From contig CM057456.1 of the NCBI GenBank assembly GCA_016271365.2, forward strand, positions 1,392,229,501 through 1,392,293,500: DNA of 64,000 nucleotides. The letters are read 5' to 3'. Positions 34,060 to 44,468 of this stretch are shown piece by piece. Under the pieces are notes generated by a model, which had not been told where the DNA came from, searched no databases, and saw nothing but the letters and a program-made list of their open reading frames with translations. The position numbers were made by a program, and so were the translations under genes. Within the stretch, counting starts at the first letter, position 1, and each line of letters starts with the position of its first letter. The DNA comes from Neoceratodus forsteri (Eukaryota > Chordata > Ceratodontiformes > Ceratodontidae).

Positions 34060-37015
34060 ACTAGAAGAGTTCAGTCTCTTCCTGTGCAGCTCTGCACATG
34101 TTGTATAGCTTTTTCATTGTGCCATTAGCAAACTTCATCTTTTACTCAAACTTTACTCTTTTGGTGTATTCCTCAGACTGCTTTCAACCTTTGATTGTCA
34201 CTATGGAACACAAAGATTCTAAGGCCACACCAGTCTTCATGCATTGTGTCATGTATAGACAGAAGATGTCACGAACAGACCCAACATGTCTTGCCTTTAC
34301 TCCCTGGACTCGAGACACGAACTGCTGGTTGCAGCTTTTTCCAGATGATGCTCCTTTCCTCCTCGGAAGATAGGAAGGTTTGCCTTCTTTCCAGCTGGCT
34401 GACAGAGACCCAAAATTATGGGCCATGGGGGGCCATAAGGTAGCCTCCCCTGCGGAAGGGTCTGCAGTGCAGCTTGGAGCCATGGAAGAAGCAGCTGCTT
34501 AGGCCGTGGCAGGCACCTCGTTGGCTTCAGCACTACTCCCAGCTATGGCCAGCATCAAAGTGTCCTTCATGGGCTCTTTCTGTGACATGTGTCAAGCACT
34601 CAAGGCCTTTGGGGAGAGCCCTACCTGCCATGGCAAGAAACACAAAAGTAAGAAGCATTGCTGCCAGTCATGTAACTGGAAGCGATCACGCTCTTCCCAC
34701 TCCTTTGACTGCACAGGCCGCTCAACGGCTGTAGAGTGTTCAGCATCAGCCAAGCCCCTGTTGGCCGAGGGGAGGGTCACTAGCTCCATGTTATCCTCAT
34801 AGGGCTTACTGGACTTAACACTGGTCAGTAGACAGTAGAGATCTTTCTCAACCCCGTTGAACCGCTGTCAGAAGGGGTTGACGATAAGTTGATCTTTAAG
34901 TCACTGGTTCTGCCGGTCCTCACTGAGAAAGACATGGAGCAATTGGTATCCCCGGCTGTCCCTACTCAGGACCAGCCTCCTCCCAGGGTCGTGCAGTTGG
35001 CAACAGTGCTTCTACACTGCACCACCATCTGCGCCTCTTAGATGTCGGCCTCCGGGTCGACGGTAAGGGTTGCAGTCGAGGCCTTGGTCATGGTCGAGGG
35101 GCTCCTTGAGGTCCAATCTTGTTTGACCAAGAGGTGTCGCAGTCGGTGCTTCTCATCCTCCACCTTCTCCTTGGAGGGGAAGACACTCTGCCACTGAATG
35201 AGGAGGTGCTGCGAGGAGTTCATGTGGCACCAGTGGACCTTGGCAAGGCAAGGTAGCACTCTACTCTCAACCTCTGCAGTCAACTGGCTTGTGCAGGTGA
35301 AGCCCATACCAGTCCATCTGAGACAACTCTCTCCTGTGCATGTCTCTACCCCCTTGTGGGTGGAACCGTCCCCCCCACAGCCTGCATGGGGAGCTCGTCC
35401 TGGGACCAGCTTGTCAGGCCGGTTGTTGGTGGAACTCTCCCACTCTGATGACTCCAGAGTGGTTCATGGCAGGAATCGGTCGAAGGCCCTCTTCAGCAAT
35501 TCCTCTGATGACTGCAATGGGTCCTTCATGCAGTCTTCAAAAACACATGCATTCAAAGGTGAGTTGGTTCAGGAACTGTCTACCGACCACAGGCTGGTGT
35601 CTTTTGTGGCTCTTTTCTGACTGATATCAAAATCCATGGATGTTCCTTTGGAGCCAACTCAAAATCAGGCTAAGTACCACTTTACTGACATCCTCAACAA
35701 GAATGAATCCCTGGGGTCGCCCTTCCACTTCTAGGAATGACCTTGGAGCTTTTGCAGCATCCAGCATCCTGTCTGGCACCCTCCACCCATATGGCCTGCA
35801 AATATGCTGTCCCTTCCAGCTCCTTGCCTGGATTTTCAGACAACCCCTTGATCAAGGGCCTGTTCTCTGACTCTGGTTTTAGGAAATCTGGCAATACTGG
35901 GGACGTGGACAAGACCACCAACAAGGATTCAAAGAAGCCTGACCACACAGCGATGAAGGTGTGCACTGTGTCCTCTCTTGATCTTCACCAGGCGAGCTAC
36001 ACCTTAAAGATGGCTCACTTTGGTCATTCCCTGCTGGGGGTGCTCAATTCTATCCTCATAGAAACATAGAAGTTGACGGCAGATAAGGACTGCAAGGTCC
36101 ATCCAGTCTGCCCATTTTCCTACCTTATAAATGTGCCATAGGCCTGTAATCTGTCAATGGCCTATCTATTCATACTAATCTTTATTGCTCCCTTATGCCT
36201 GTCCCATGCCTGTTTGAAGCCCTGCACTGTATTCATACCCACCACTTCCTGAGGTAGGCCATTCCATGCATCCAACACCCTTTCTGTGAAAAAGAACTTC
36301 CTCACATTCCCCCTTAATCGGCCTCCCTCTAATCTCATGCTGTGTCCTCTGTCCTGCTATTTTTTTTATATTGAAACATGTTAGACTCTTTCACCTTGTT
36401 AATGCCCTTAAGATGTTTGAATGCTTCGATCATATCACCATTCTCCCTCCTTTGCTCTAGGGTATACATGTTGAGCTCTGTTAATCTGTCCTCATATGTT
36501 TTCTGATGCAGTCCCTGCACCATTTTGGTTGCCCTTCTCTGGACTGCCTCCATTTTGTTAATGTCCTTATGAAGGTGTGGCCTCCAGTACTGCATGCAGT
36601 ACTCCAGATGGGGCCTAACCAGTGTCTTGTGACTTGCTGGCTGATAAGCAGTTGCTGGTGAAGGTCATCAAAGACCAAGGTCAAGTGCTGGTTAAATAGC
36701 AGCTCCAGATAGCCCTAGACATTGGTGACTTGTGCCCATACCATGGCAGTGGCCATTGCGATGCATCACAGGGCTTGGCTGAGGATCTCCACCTTCACAG
36801 CAGACATGCAGCAGAAATTGGCCAGTGTCTCATTCTTGGACATTGAGCTCTTTGGCCCAGGGGTGGAGGGGCATCTCATCAGAACTGAGAAGTCCAGTGC
36901 CACCCTGGATTCTGTGACTTCCTCCCAGAAGGACCTGAAAGGGCAGAAACAGAAGAAGAAACCTTTTCAGTTTCATCCCTTTCCATCGCAGTGGCCACAG
37001 CAGCAACAGCCCTAG
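34060..37015 (+). pseudogene. DIRS gag, degenerate, interrupted by CR1-f
   Basis: The N-terminal part (34098-34500) carries scattered Cys/His in the pattern of DIRS gag (CIVSC, then RTAGC). The middle is basic and Ser/Pro-rich (34474-35620). The C-terminal part resumes after CR1-f at 36633 with LLADKQLLVKVIKDQGQVLVK and HHRAWLRISTFTADMQQKL (36722-37015), the usual gag end just before RT, closing on a Gln-rich stretch. DIRS gag is thought to package the RNA. Stops in all frames make it a pseudogene. Confidence 0.65.
36058..36632 (-). mobile_element. CR1 3' fragment (CR1-f), nested in DIRS gag
   Basis: It starts with ATAGAAACATAGAAGTTGAC and belongs to the same subfamily as CR1-a (the GATAAGGACTGCAAGG block follows). 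Its minus-strand frame (36335-36595) reads RPHLHKDINKMEAVQRRATK and LHQKTYEDRLTELNMYTLEQ. It is only about 575 bp long and truncated inside the C-terminal part of ORF2. DIRS gag resumes at 36633. Confidence 0.87.
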
Positions 37016-37219
37016 CAACGTTAGTTTCAGACTTGGCACCCCAAGACCAAGTTCCCCAGTCAGGGCCCCAAAAACCGTGGGGGTAGGGGTAGTGGTGCCT
37101 CTCCAGCAGCAGTGGCTGATGTGCCCAAAGCTGCCCAGTGATGGGTGGGGGGGGTCCACCTCCTGCCCTTTCAGTCCCTGCCTTAGCTTTCTGAGGAGGG
37201 TCAGCTTCGCCATTGCTGG

Positions 37220-37995
37220 CATCATTGGTCCATAATTACCTTGGACAAATGGGTCCTAGAAGTGGAGGGCAGTGGGCCGCCTCTTGACTTTGAGGATCTC
37301 CCACATTATCGACCTCATGCCCCAAGTGAATCCATGGTGTCGCAGGACATGCTGTCTGCCCTCAGGGAGGATGTGGCTCAGCTCCTTGTGAAAGGAGGCA
37401 TAAGTCGTCCATGGCAGGCCAGGGATTTGTGTCCATGTACTTCCTGGTCCCAAAATGGATGGGGGCAGGGGGTGCTGGTGCCCCATACTGAATCTTCACA
37501 ATCTAAATAAGTTTCTTAGGAAGTGCAATTTCAGGATGGTCACTCTGAACCAGATCATACTGTACCATCTCTGGAGTAGGGCATGTGGTTCTGCTCCCTG
37601 GGTCTTCAGGACACATTCTTCCACATGCCAGTCATTCTGTCTCACTGGCAGTATCTTCAGTTCCATGCAGAATGGGTGCTCTGTCAGTTCCAGGTCATGT
37701 CCTTCTACCTCTGCTTGGTGCCCTGGATCTTCACTAAGTGCATGGCTATGGTGGCAGCTTTCCTGCAGCATCAGGGAGGCCGGGTTTGTCCCTACCTGGA
37801 TGACTGGCTGATAGCCAGTCCAAGGAGGCAGTGGAGTGGTCTAGGGACCTGGTCCTCTAAACCTGCAGAGACTTGAGCCTTCTGGTCAATCCAGCCAGGT
37901 CCGAACTGACCCTCTTGAAGGGGATCCACTTCATCATAGCAGAGCTAGACTCCCTACAGGTCAAGGCCCGCCTCCCTGTGGACCAAGCACTGGAT
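37220..37995 (+). pseudogene. DIRS reverse transcriptase, first part
   Basis: The frame opens with MDKWVLEVEGSG (37241) and continues through MLSALREDVAQLLVKGGI, the start of DIRS RT. In a shifted frame come FRMVTLNQI (37525-37555), then LQDTFFHMPVILSHWQYLQF (37600 on), FTKCMAMVAAFLQHQGG and YLDDWL (37790-37810), the catalytic aspartate box. At least three frame changes occur. CR1-g follows at 38001 and the domain continues on its far side. Confidence 0.8.
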
Positions 37996-38000
37996 CTTAT

Positions 38001-40590
38001 AGAAACATAGAATTTGACGGCAGATAAGGACCGCTTGGCCCACCTAGTCTGCCCATTTTCCTACCTAACAGATAAGCTGCAGATCCTAGTTAACCAACAG
38101 CTTACTTCCTCCTACCCCCCCACTAGGACTGCCTTATGTGCGTCCCATGCATTCTTGAATTCCTCCATTGTTCTTGACTCTATGACCTCCTCAGGGAGGC
38201 TGTTCCATGCATCCACAACCCTCTCTGTGAAAAAATACTTCCTCACATTACCTCTGAGCCATCCCCCCTCTATCTTCAAATTGTGCCTCCTTGTTCTTAC
38301 ACATCTCTTTTTCTGAAAGATGCTACCCTCTTGGACTTTGTCAATTCCCTTGAGGTACTTGAAAGTTTCTATCATATCCCCTCTCTCCCTCCTTTCCTCA
38401 AGGGTATACATATTAAGCTTCTTTAGTCTTTCTTCGTATGTCTTCTGGTGCAGACCCTGCACCATTTTGGTTGCCCTCCTCTGGACAGCCTCCACTCTGT
38501 CTATGTCTTTGCGGAGATGGGGTCTCCAGAACTGCACACAGTTTTCCAGATGGGGTCTCACGAACTCTCTGTACAGAGGGATAACAACTTCCTGTTTTCT
38601 GCTATTGATGCCTCTTCCTATGCATCCCAGTATTCCCCCAGCCTTCCTTACTGCCTTCTCACATTGCTTGCCCACCTTTAGGTCATCTGATATAATCACC
38701 CCCAGGTCCCTTTCCATTTTAACTGTTGTCAGTATCTCACCCCCATTGTGTACTCTTCCCCTGGGTTTTTGTTTCCCATGTGCATTACCTTGCATTTCTT
38801 AGCTTTGAATCTGAGCTGCCTTACATTTGACCATTCCTCCAACCTTGCCAAGTCCCTTCTCATCCTTTCCACTCCATCTTGTGTATCAACCCTGTTGCAG
38901 ATCTTTGTGTCGTCTGCAAAGAGACATACTTTTCCTTCCAGTTCCTCTGCAGTGTCATTTATAAAGACATTAAAAAGGACTGGTCCCAGTACTGAACCTT
39001 GCGGTACCCCGCTAGTAACCCTCCTTTTTTCACTGTGTACTCCATTTACTACTACCCTTTGTGTCTCTGTTGTCTAGCCAATTTTTATCCGGGCTACCAC
39101 CTGGGACCCACTCCAGGCTGGCTAACTTGTGTATTAATCTTTGTGTGGACTGTATCAAATGCCTTGCTAAAATCTAGGTAGGCCATGTCCACAGCCCCTC
39201 CCTGGTCTACTACTTTGGTCACCCAGTCAAAGAAATCTATTAGATTCATCTGACATTGACCTTCCCATCATGAATCCATGCTGCCTTGGGTCCTATGCCC
39301 CAGTGGCCTCTAGGTACTCAACAGTTCTTTCCTTCAGAAGTGATTTCATCATTTTCCCTACCACTGAGGTTCAACTAACTGGTCTGTAGTTTCCTCCCTC
39401 TGTCCTGCTCCCACTTTTGTGAAGAGGAATCACATTTGCCCTCCTCCAGTCCTCAGGTACCACCCCATCCTCCCATGATTTGTTAAAGAGAGTAGTCATC
39501 GGTGTCACTAGTTCTACCCCTAGTTCTTTTAGAATTCTTGGGTGAATCCCATCGGGTCCCATTGCTTTGTCCACCTTCAATTTTATTAGTTCTTTCAGAA
39601 CCTTTTCTTTTGTAAATGGACTGGTATTGACCCCGTCTTCAAAGTGTTTCTCTTGTTTGGTTTAGGTACCGCCTCCTCTTCCTTTGTGAATACTGAGCAG
39701 AAATATTCGTTCAGTATCCCTGCTTTTTCACTGTCACCCTACCCACATTCCTCCCTTTATTAAGCCTCAGTATCCCTCCTTTGGTCTTTCATCACTCCCT
39801 AATGTACCTATAAAGGTCTTATCCCCTTCTTAACAGAATTGGCTATCCTTTCCTCGGTTTGGGCCTTTGCTATTCTGACTGCCTTCCTAGCCTCTTTCTG
39901 CTTTAACTGATAAAGTTCTCTGTCCTGCTCCTTCTGTATTTCCTTATATTTCCTGAATGCTATCCTTTTCTCCTTAACCTTCCCTGCCACCTCTTTTGAG
40001 AACCATAGCGTTTTTTTCCTTCATTGTGTTTTATTGATTTACTTTACACAAAGGCTTGTTGCCTCTGTGATGGCTGTTTTGATTACTCCTCATTGTTCCT
40101 TCACCGCTCCTTCTTGCCTGTTTGCTAGTGCTTTTCTGAGGCACTCTCTCATTCTCCCAAAGTCAGCCCTCCTAAAGTCCAATACTCTTGCTTTTGTATG
40201 ACTTGATTGTATGGCTGTGTTTGTCGTGAACCACACTGTTTGGTGGTCGCTTGTTCCCAGATGGCTACCCAATTCTGAATCTGAGATTCTTTCTCTGTCA
40301 GCATTTGAGAGTACCAGGTCTAAGATTGCTCCCTCCCGAGTGGGTTCCAGTACTAGCTGTCTGAGGCATGCCCCCTGTAGGGCATCAAGAATGACCCTGT
40401 TCTTGGATGTGTCTGCAGCAAAGGTGCTCCAGTTAACATCTGGCATATTCAGGTCCCCCATCAACAATATCTCCCCTTTTTCTGCCATTCTAAGGAAGCC
40501 TTCTATCACTTCCTTGTCCATTCCCTCCCCCCGAGATGAGGGTCTGTATACAACCCCCATGCGGATTGTGGTGCCATCTCCCTTGCTTGA
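38001..40590 (-). mobile_element. CR1 LINE (CR1-g), nested in DIRS RT
   Basis: The best preserved CR1 in the window. The 3' end (TAGAAACATAGAATTTGACG) has the same tail block as CR1-b. Minus-strand frames cover the endonuclease (GVVYRPSSRGEGMDKEV and LLMGDLNMPDVNWSTFAAD, 40090-40560), a linker (39808-39990), the RT start (MKVDKAMGPDGIHPRILKEL, 39371-39580), and a long 227-codon C-terminal frame (38112-38795) that includes RDLGVIISDDLKVGKQCEKA and ends AHKAVLVGG. It is truncated in the endonuclease at about 40590. The RT palm sits between these frames and is broken. Confidence 0.9.
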
Positions 40591-40599
40591 TCATTTCAG

Positions 40600-40930
40600 G
40601 TTGGGTGCTCATGCCATGCCTGGGACTTCCTGAGGGTGCCAGGGTACATGGCATGTTGCACCAGCATGGTCTGGTGGGCTCGCTGGTGGATGCGGCATCT
40701 GCAGTGGGAGTTGAGCCATCAGTGGTCTCAATGCCTAGGACACTTGGACCAGCTGGTCACAGTGACCCAGCCGATGTGGGAAGCCATCCAGTGGTGGCTG
40801 GTTTTGGACCATCTAGAGGAAGGAATCCCATTTATCTGCCCAAAGCCAACTGTCACCCTCATGACGGGACCCATCTCTTCTGGGGTGGGAGCACATCTGG
40901 GAGACTACAGGACCTATAGCTTCTGATCAC
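40600..40930 (+). pseudogene. DIRS RNase H region
   Basis: The + strand resumes DIRS coding after CR1-g: MPGYMACCTSMVWWARWWM and MRHLQWELSHQWSQ, then WWLVLDHLEEGIPFICPKP and SGVGAHLGDYRTYSF (40636-40926). The WGAHLGD-type motif ending an aspartate-poor RNase H-like fold is typical of DIRS. The region 40930-41650 continues in broken frames toward the recombinase. Confidence 0.7.
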
Positions 40931-41654
40931 CCCAAGAGTTTCTTCACCTCTTCAACCTACTAGAGCTCTGTACACTTCCTTTCATTGTGTCAGGAGCCTC
41001 TTAGCATCTGGACCCTCATGCATAGCCTTGGTGCAGATCTCCTGGCAATTCTTATCGCGGGAGCAGACAGTCAGCTGACAGATGCTCTCAGCTGGGTGGG
41101 TGCAGACGTCACACGAGTGGTCCCTGCATCAAGAGGTGGTGAGACAGTGAGAACTCAAAACTGAGACTGATTCGTGCCTGCCCTCCTCAGTCTGGGACAT
41201 GGGTGGGGGATGTCTTCTTGAGGCCCTGGATCCTGGCCTCCTGTATGTCTTTCCTCCCTTTCCCCTCATCCACAAGGTGGTGGTCAAGGTTCAGAGGCAC
41301 AAGGCATGGATAATCCTCGTAGCTCGGGACTGGCCTTGCCAGTTCTGGTACCCAGATCTCCTCAACCTCAGCAACAGACATCCATGGCAATTGCCTCTTT
41401 GTCTGGATCTTCTGACCAGTCAACATGGAACGGTCCTACACAGTCAGTCGCTGCACCTCACAGCCTGGTTCATGAGCAGCTAGAGTTCCAGGCTCTGGGT
41501 CTTTCTGGGAATATGATCCAGATTATGGACACCTTCCGTAAAGAGTTGACACACCAATGTTATGCCTTTAGATGGAAAAGATTTTACATTTGCTATCAGG
41601 ACCAGGAGACTGATCCCCTGTCCTGTCCTGTGGCTAGAATCTTGAAATACTTCT

Positions 41655-41944
41655 GCCATTTATTATAATAGTGTTGCTTCTAATTATTTATTACTCTTAT
41701 TGCTATTATACTAAATTGTTGCCATCATGATACATTCTGTTTTACTTCCCTTAATGTGTACTCCAACTTAATGTACTTTGTGTAGCATTGCTGTGCTGTT
41801 TTCTCTATTTTGTATGACCGTATCTATGTATCACCATATTGCTTTCTCTGTTACATGTTGTACTCTCCCAGGTCGTGCCTGAAAATAGTCATTTTATGGC
41901 TAGTGCACCTACCTAGTCAACAAAAACTAAATAAATAAATAATA
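41655..41944 (+). mobile_element. L2-like 3' tail, nested in DIRS
   Basis: AT-rich non-coding sequence between two parts of DIRS coding sequence (VARILKYFC on the left and a TLKVHLAAISAYQ stretch on the right). It ends in ACTAAATAAATAAATAATAC, the A/T-rich end typical of L2 tails. The body has CTCTCCCAGGTCGTGCCTG and GAAAATAGTCATTTTATGG, parallel to the GTGAAAATGGGCAATTTTAC block at 55.45 kb. Only the tail inserted. Confidence 0.65.
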
Positions 41945-42740
41945 CATTTGTCCCAGCTGGGACTGTGCTCGATGACCCTTAAGGTGCACCTGGCAGCCAT
42001 CTCTGCATACCAGGCATGGGATATACCAATGGTGGCATAGGAGAAGATGGTTGGGCATGTTTTCAAAGGCCTTGACCACTTATCCCCGACAGAGCGTTAG
42101 CCCCCGCCACCTTGGGACCTCTTGCTGGTACTGGCAGTGCTCATGGGCAAGCCTTTTGAGCCTATGCACGGATGTGAGATGTCTCACTTGTTATGGAAGA
42201 CAGCCTTCCCGGTGGTCATCATGTCAGTCAGCAGGATTAGAGTCTTTCTATCTGGTCTTCCACAGTGACTAGGTAGTCCTTCTCCCTCACCCAAAGTTTC
42301 TCCTGAAGGTGGTCTTGGAGTTTCTCCTTAACCAGGTGATGAACCTCCCAGTCTACTTTACCAAGTCATCTTCCAAGGCCGAATGCAGACTTAATTCCTT
42401 GGGTCTGAGGAAGGCGCTTTCTTACTATGTAGAGCCCACAGCTGAAGTTCGGGGTGAGGCTTGCCAGCTCTTTGTGATATACACTGAAGCCACATGTGGC
42501 AGACTGGTAGCTAAGCAGATGAGTGGCAGGTGTATTATCTCCTGCATCAACGTCTACTATTAACTGGCTGGTTGGGATCCTTCTATTGGGTTCAGGGCTC
42601 ATTCCACCAGACATTCCGTTGCCTTGGCAGATGCTTCTAGGGACATTCTTAACAAGGAGATCTGCAGGGCTGCCACTTGGAAGTCAGCACACACCTTCAT
42701 TTCCCATTACAGCACTGACCTACAGTCTCACTGAGATGCT
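41945..42740 (+). pseudogene. DIRS tyrosine recombinase
   Basis: It begins LGLCSMTLKVHLAAISAYQ, continues through a region with VIMSVSRIRVFLSGLPQ (42215-42265, holding the first catalytic Arg), and ends FRAHSTRHSVALADASRDIL, then KEICRAATWKSAHTFISHYS. The HSTR and HYS pieces supply the His-x-x-Arg and the nucleophilic Tyr expected of the family. In DIRS this enzyme inserts a circular DNA copy. Frame changes are frequent (42051-42272, 42309-42563, 42589-42735), so it is not functional. Confidence 0.8.
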
Positions 42741-42824
42741 GTTTTTGGGATCGGGGTTCCCCAGTCTTTGTTTCCTAAATAGGGGTGATGCCTTGCCCCC
42801 TCCTTCTGGAGAACTGCTGGAAGT

Positions 42825-43045
42825 CTGCCAGAAGTGTGGATACATGAATCATATCCATGTCCCTAGAAATGAGGGTTACTCACCTGTAACCATAGTTTTA
42901 GGAGTGGTATATGGTTCATATCCCCACAATTCAGCTGGCCTTCCCTGGCAAGTGGCACCGGGATCCCTGCTTCCAGTGTGTAAGATATGACGTCACAGGG
43001 TGGAGCCGAAGGATATACCGCTTGGGTGGTGGGAGGAGCTTTACT
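42825..43045 (+). repeat. DIRS internal complementary region
   Basis: It carries inverted matches to both DIRS ends. AACTGCTGGAAGTCTGCC through CCATGTCCCTAGAA matches the left end at 33707-33775. GTAACCATAGTTTTAGGAG and TATATGGTTCATATCC match the right end at 43815-43848. GTGGTGGGAGGAGCTTTACT (near 43027) matches AGTAGCTCCTCCCACCATGC at 33990. This is the layout that lets DIRS make a circular intermediate. Confidence 0.75.
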
Positions 43046-43091
43046 TAAAGAGCACCTTTACTGATATTTACAGAACTTTCCCCCAGAAACA

Positions 43092-43160
43092 GTATAGAAA
43101 CATAGAAGTTGACGGCAGATAAGGACGCAAGGCCCATCCAATCTGCCCATATGTTCCTTA
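43092..43160 (-). mobile_element. Very short CR1 tail (CR1-h)
   Basis: AGTATAGAAACATAGAAGTTGACGG is followed by AGATAAGGACGCAAGGCCC and AATCTGCCCAT, then the CR1 match ends. About 70 bp of the CR1-a type 3' end, inserted in the DIRS right side. Confidence 0.75.
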
Positions 43161-43725
43161 CCTGCTTCAATGTCCATGGGAGCCAAAAGGAGAATTTTAT
43201 TACTGCTAGATTTGATGATGGAAGGGAATCGTAACTCAGCTCCGTGGAGCTGTGCCGCAGATCCCTTCCACATCCTGGTGTTCAGAACTGCCCCTGCGCT
43301 AGCGTGGTTTGAGGAGTAGTTTTATGAAAGTTAATAGGGCGTGTTCCATAGATTCACCATAAGGGCTAACATTTTTGTCTTTTCTTTTATATTTGAGTTC
43401 TGATTCAGATAAATCAAGGCCACCGCTCAACTAACAAGAGGCTTGTTAGTTGAACGGTGACCATGTTTAATCCGGATCAGTACCCTGAAATATTAAAACA
43501 AAGACGCAAAAATCAGCTCCTGTAGTAATCTAGGGAGCACGTCCCCATGCTGTTCATGAAAAACGTCATAATAGGTGCTAGCGTGGGGCGGCGCTGAACA
43601 CAAGGAAGTGGAAGGGATCTGTGACTGTCTACTCCACGGAGCCAGATTACAGTCCCTTCCATCATTAAATCTAGTAATGTTAAAATGCTCCTTTTGGCTC
43701 CCACGGACTTTGGAGCAGATAAGAC
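43150..43725. repeat. 575-bp palindromic fold-back element
   Basis: Left arm and right arm are reverse complements over about 285 bp each, meeting at a centre near 43440. ACCGCTCAACTAACAAG (43422-43438) pairs with CTTGTTAGTTGAACGGT (43442-43458). TGGGAGCCAAAAGGAG (left, near 43169) pairs with CTCCTTTTGGCTCCCA (right, near 43690). The outer ends TTACCTGCTTC and GAGCAGATAAG also pair. There is no coding potential. It is a MITE-like or hairpin element inserted next to CR1-h. Confidence 0.85.
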
Positions 43726-43778
43726 TCCTCTACAGCTTTTGCCCTGAGCACCAGGAAAAGTGCTCTTTAAAGATGTTC

Positions 43779-43848
43779 CAGTGCATCAGTTCTTAAGAAA
43801 GAACTGCCAGAAGTAATGGATGTGAACCATTTACCACTCCTAGAACTA
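43779..43848 (-). repeat. DIRS right terminal repeat
   Basis: CAGTTCTTAAGAAAGAACTGCC, shown here as an inverted copy of the left terminal repeat, is followed by GATGTGAACCATTTACC and CTCCTAGAACTAC. It marks the right edge of the DIRS after the CR1-h and fold-back insertions. Confidence 0.7.
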
Positions 43849-43850
43849 CG

Positions 43851-44302
43851 GCTATGACTAGCAACTTTCATTTATGTGTGCATATGAACTGAATATTAGT
43901 AGTGGGACTACATTTACCTGTAAGTAACCCATTCTTAAGTTAATTACTTATCTGTTCTGGGAGCCTAGAGTAAAGCTTTTTATATAGGGCCTACTGGGTT
44001 CTAAACTGATGGTAATCAAAATAAGCATTGGGTCTGGAAAAAGCTGTATTAGCAATGACCCTAAATAAGGATGATAGTGGACTATTGAAAAAAGCACAAT
44101 GAAACAATACACTCCAGGAATTAAACAAATGTTACACATATCTATATTTCCAATTATATTTAAAAAATGTATAAACAATGGTATATATTTTCTTAAACAG
44201 TGGTGATGCTTTTCCAAGTAATATGTTGTGTTGCTTTCCCATAAAGAAGTTTCTATCCACAAAGTCCATATTATTAACCAAATATTTTCTCTGGTGTATC
44301 AG
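43851..44302. other. Unassigned intron sequence upstream of exon B
   Basis: AT-rich, with no repeat recognised. It ends with a pyrimidine-rich stretch (TATTTTCTCTGG) and the acceptor GTATCAG at 44296-44302. Confidence 0.5.
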
Positions 44303-44468
44303 GGATTCTTGAGAAGCCACTTGAAAAGAAAGCTGGACGTAACTACGGCCCTCCTGGAAACAAGAAGCTGATTTATTTCATTGATGACATGAACATGCCT
44401 GAGGTGGATGCCTATGGGACAGTTCAGCCCCACACGCTTATTCGACAGCATCTGGACTACAGACACTG
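44303..44468 (+). CDS. DNAH11: Axonemal dynein heavy chain, exon B: AAA3 Walker B
   Basis: A 166-bp exon that takes up the split codon from exon A with two bases, then reads [18 protein letters not shown] and [19 protein letters not shown], and ends [12 protein letters not shown] with the Trp codon split after two bases. [10 protein letters not shown] is the AAA3 Walker B segment (acidic residues that position water for ATP hydrolysis). The [11 protein letters not shown] stretch is nearly invariant in the DNAH9/11/17 group and differs from DNAH5/8. The donor is GT at 44469-44470, which matters because the open frame runs on past it in the genome. No stop or frameshift. Part of the same transcript as exons A and C. 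Confidence 0.93.

Larger units (their letters stand above)
33707..43850 (+). mobile_element. DIRS-type tyrosine-recombinase retrotransposon, split by seven inserted segments
   Basis: This composite has the full DIRS plan: left terminal repeat, gag, RT with YLDDWL, RNase H, tyrosine recombinase, internal complementary region, and an inverted right terminal repeat. It lies on the + strand, the same direction as dynein. Insertions found inside it are a SINE (33778-33986), CR1-f (36058-36632), CR1-g (38001-40590), an L2 tail (41655-41944), CR1-h (about 43092-43160) and a fold-back element (about 43150-43725). Removing them leaves an element of roughly 6 kb. All frames are broken. Unlike LTR elements, DIRS integrate through a recombinase and leave no target duplication; none was looked for successfully here. 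Confidence 0.85.
14804..44302 (+). other. 29.5-kb dynein intron filled with transposons
   Basis: This is the interval between donor 14804 and acceptor 44301-44302, with matching codon phase (one base before, two after). It contains CR1, L2, DIRS, SINE and fold-back elements listed separately. No additional exon with dynein similarity was seen in it. Since exon A ends at [13 protein letters not shown] and exon B begins at ILEKPLEKK, adjacent in the family, no exon is missing between them. Confidence 0.85.
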
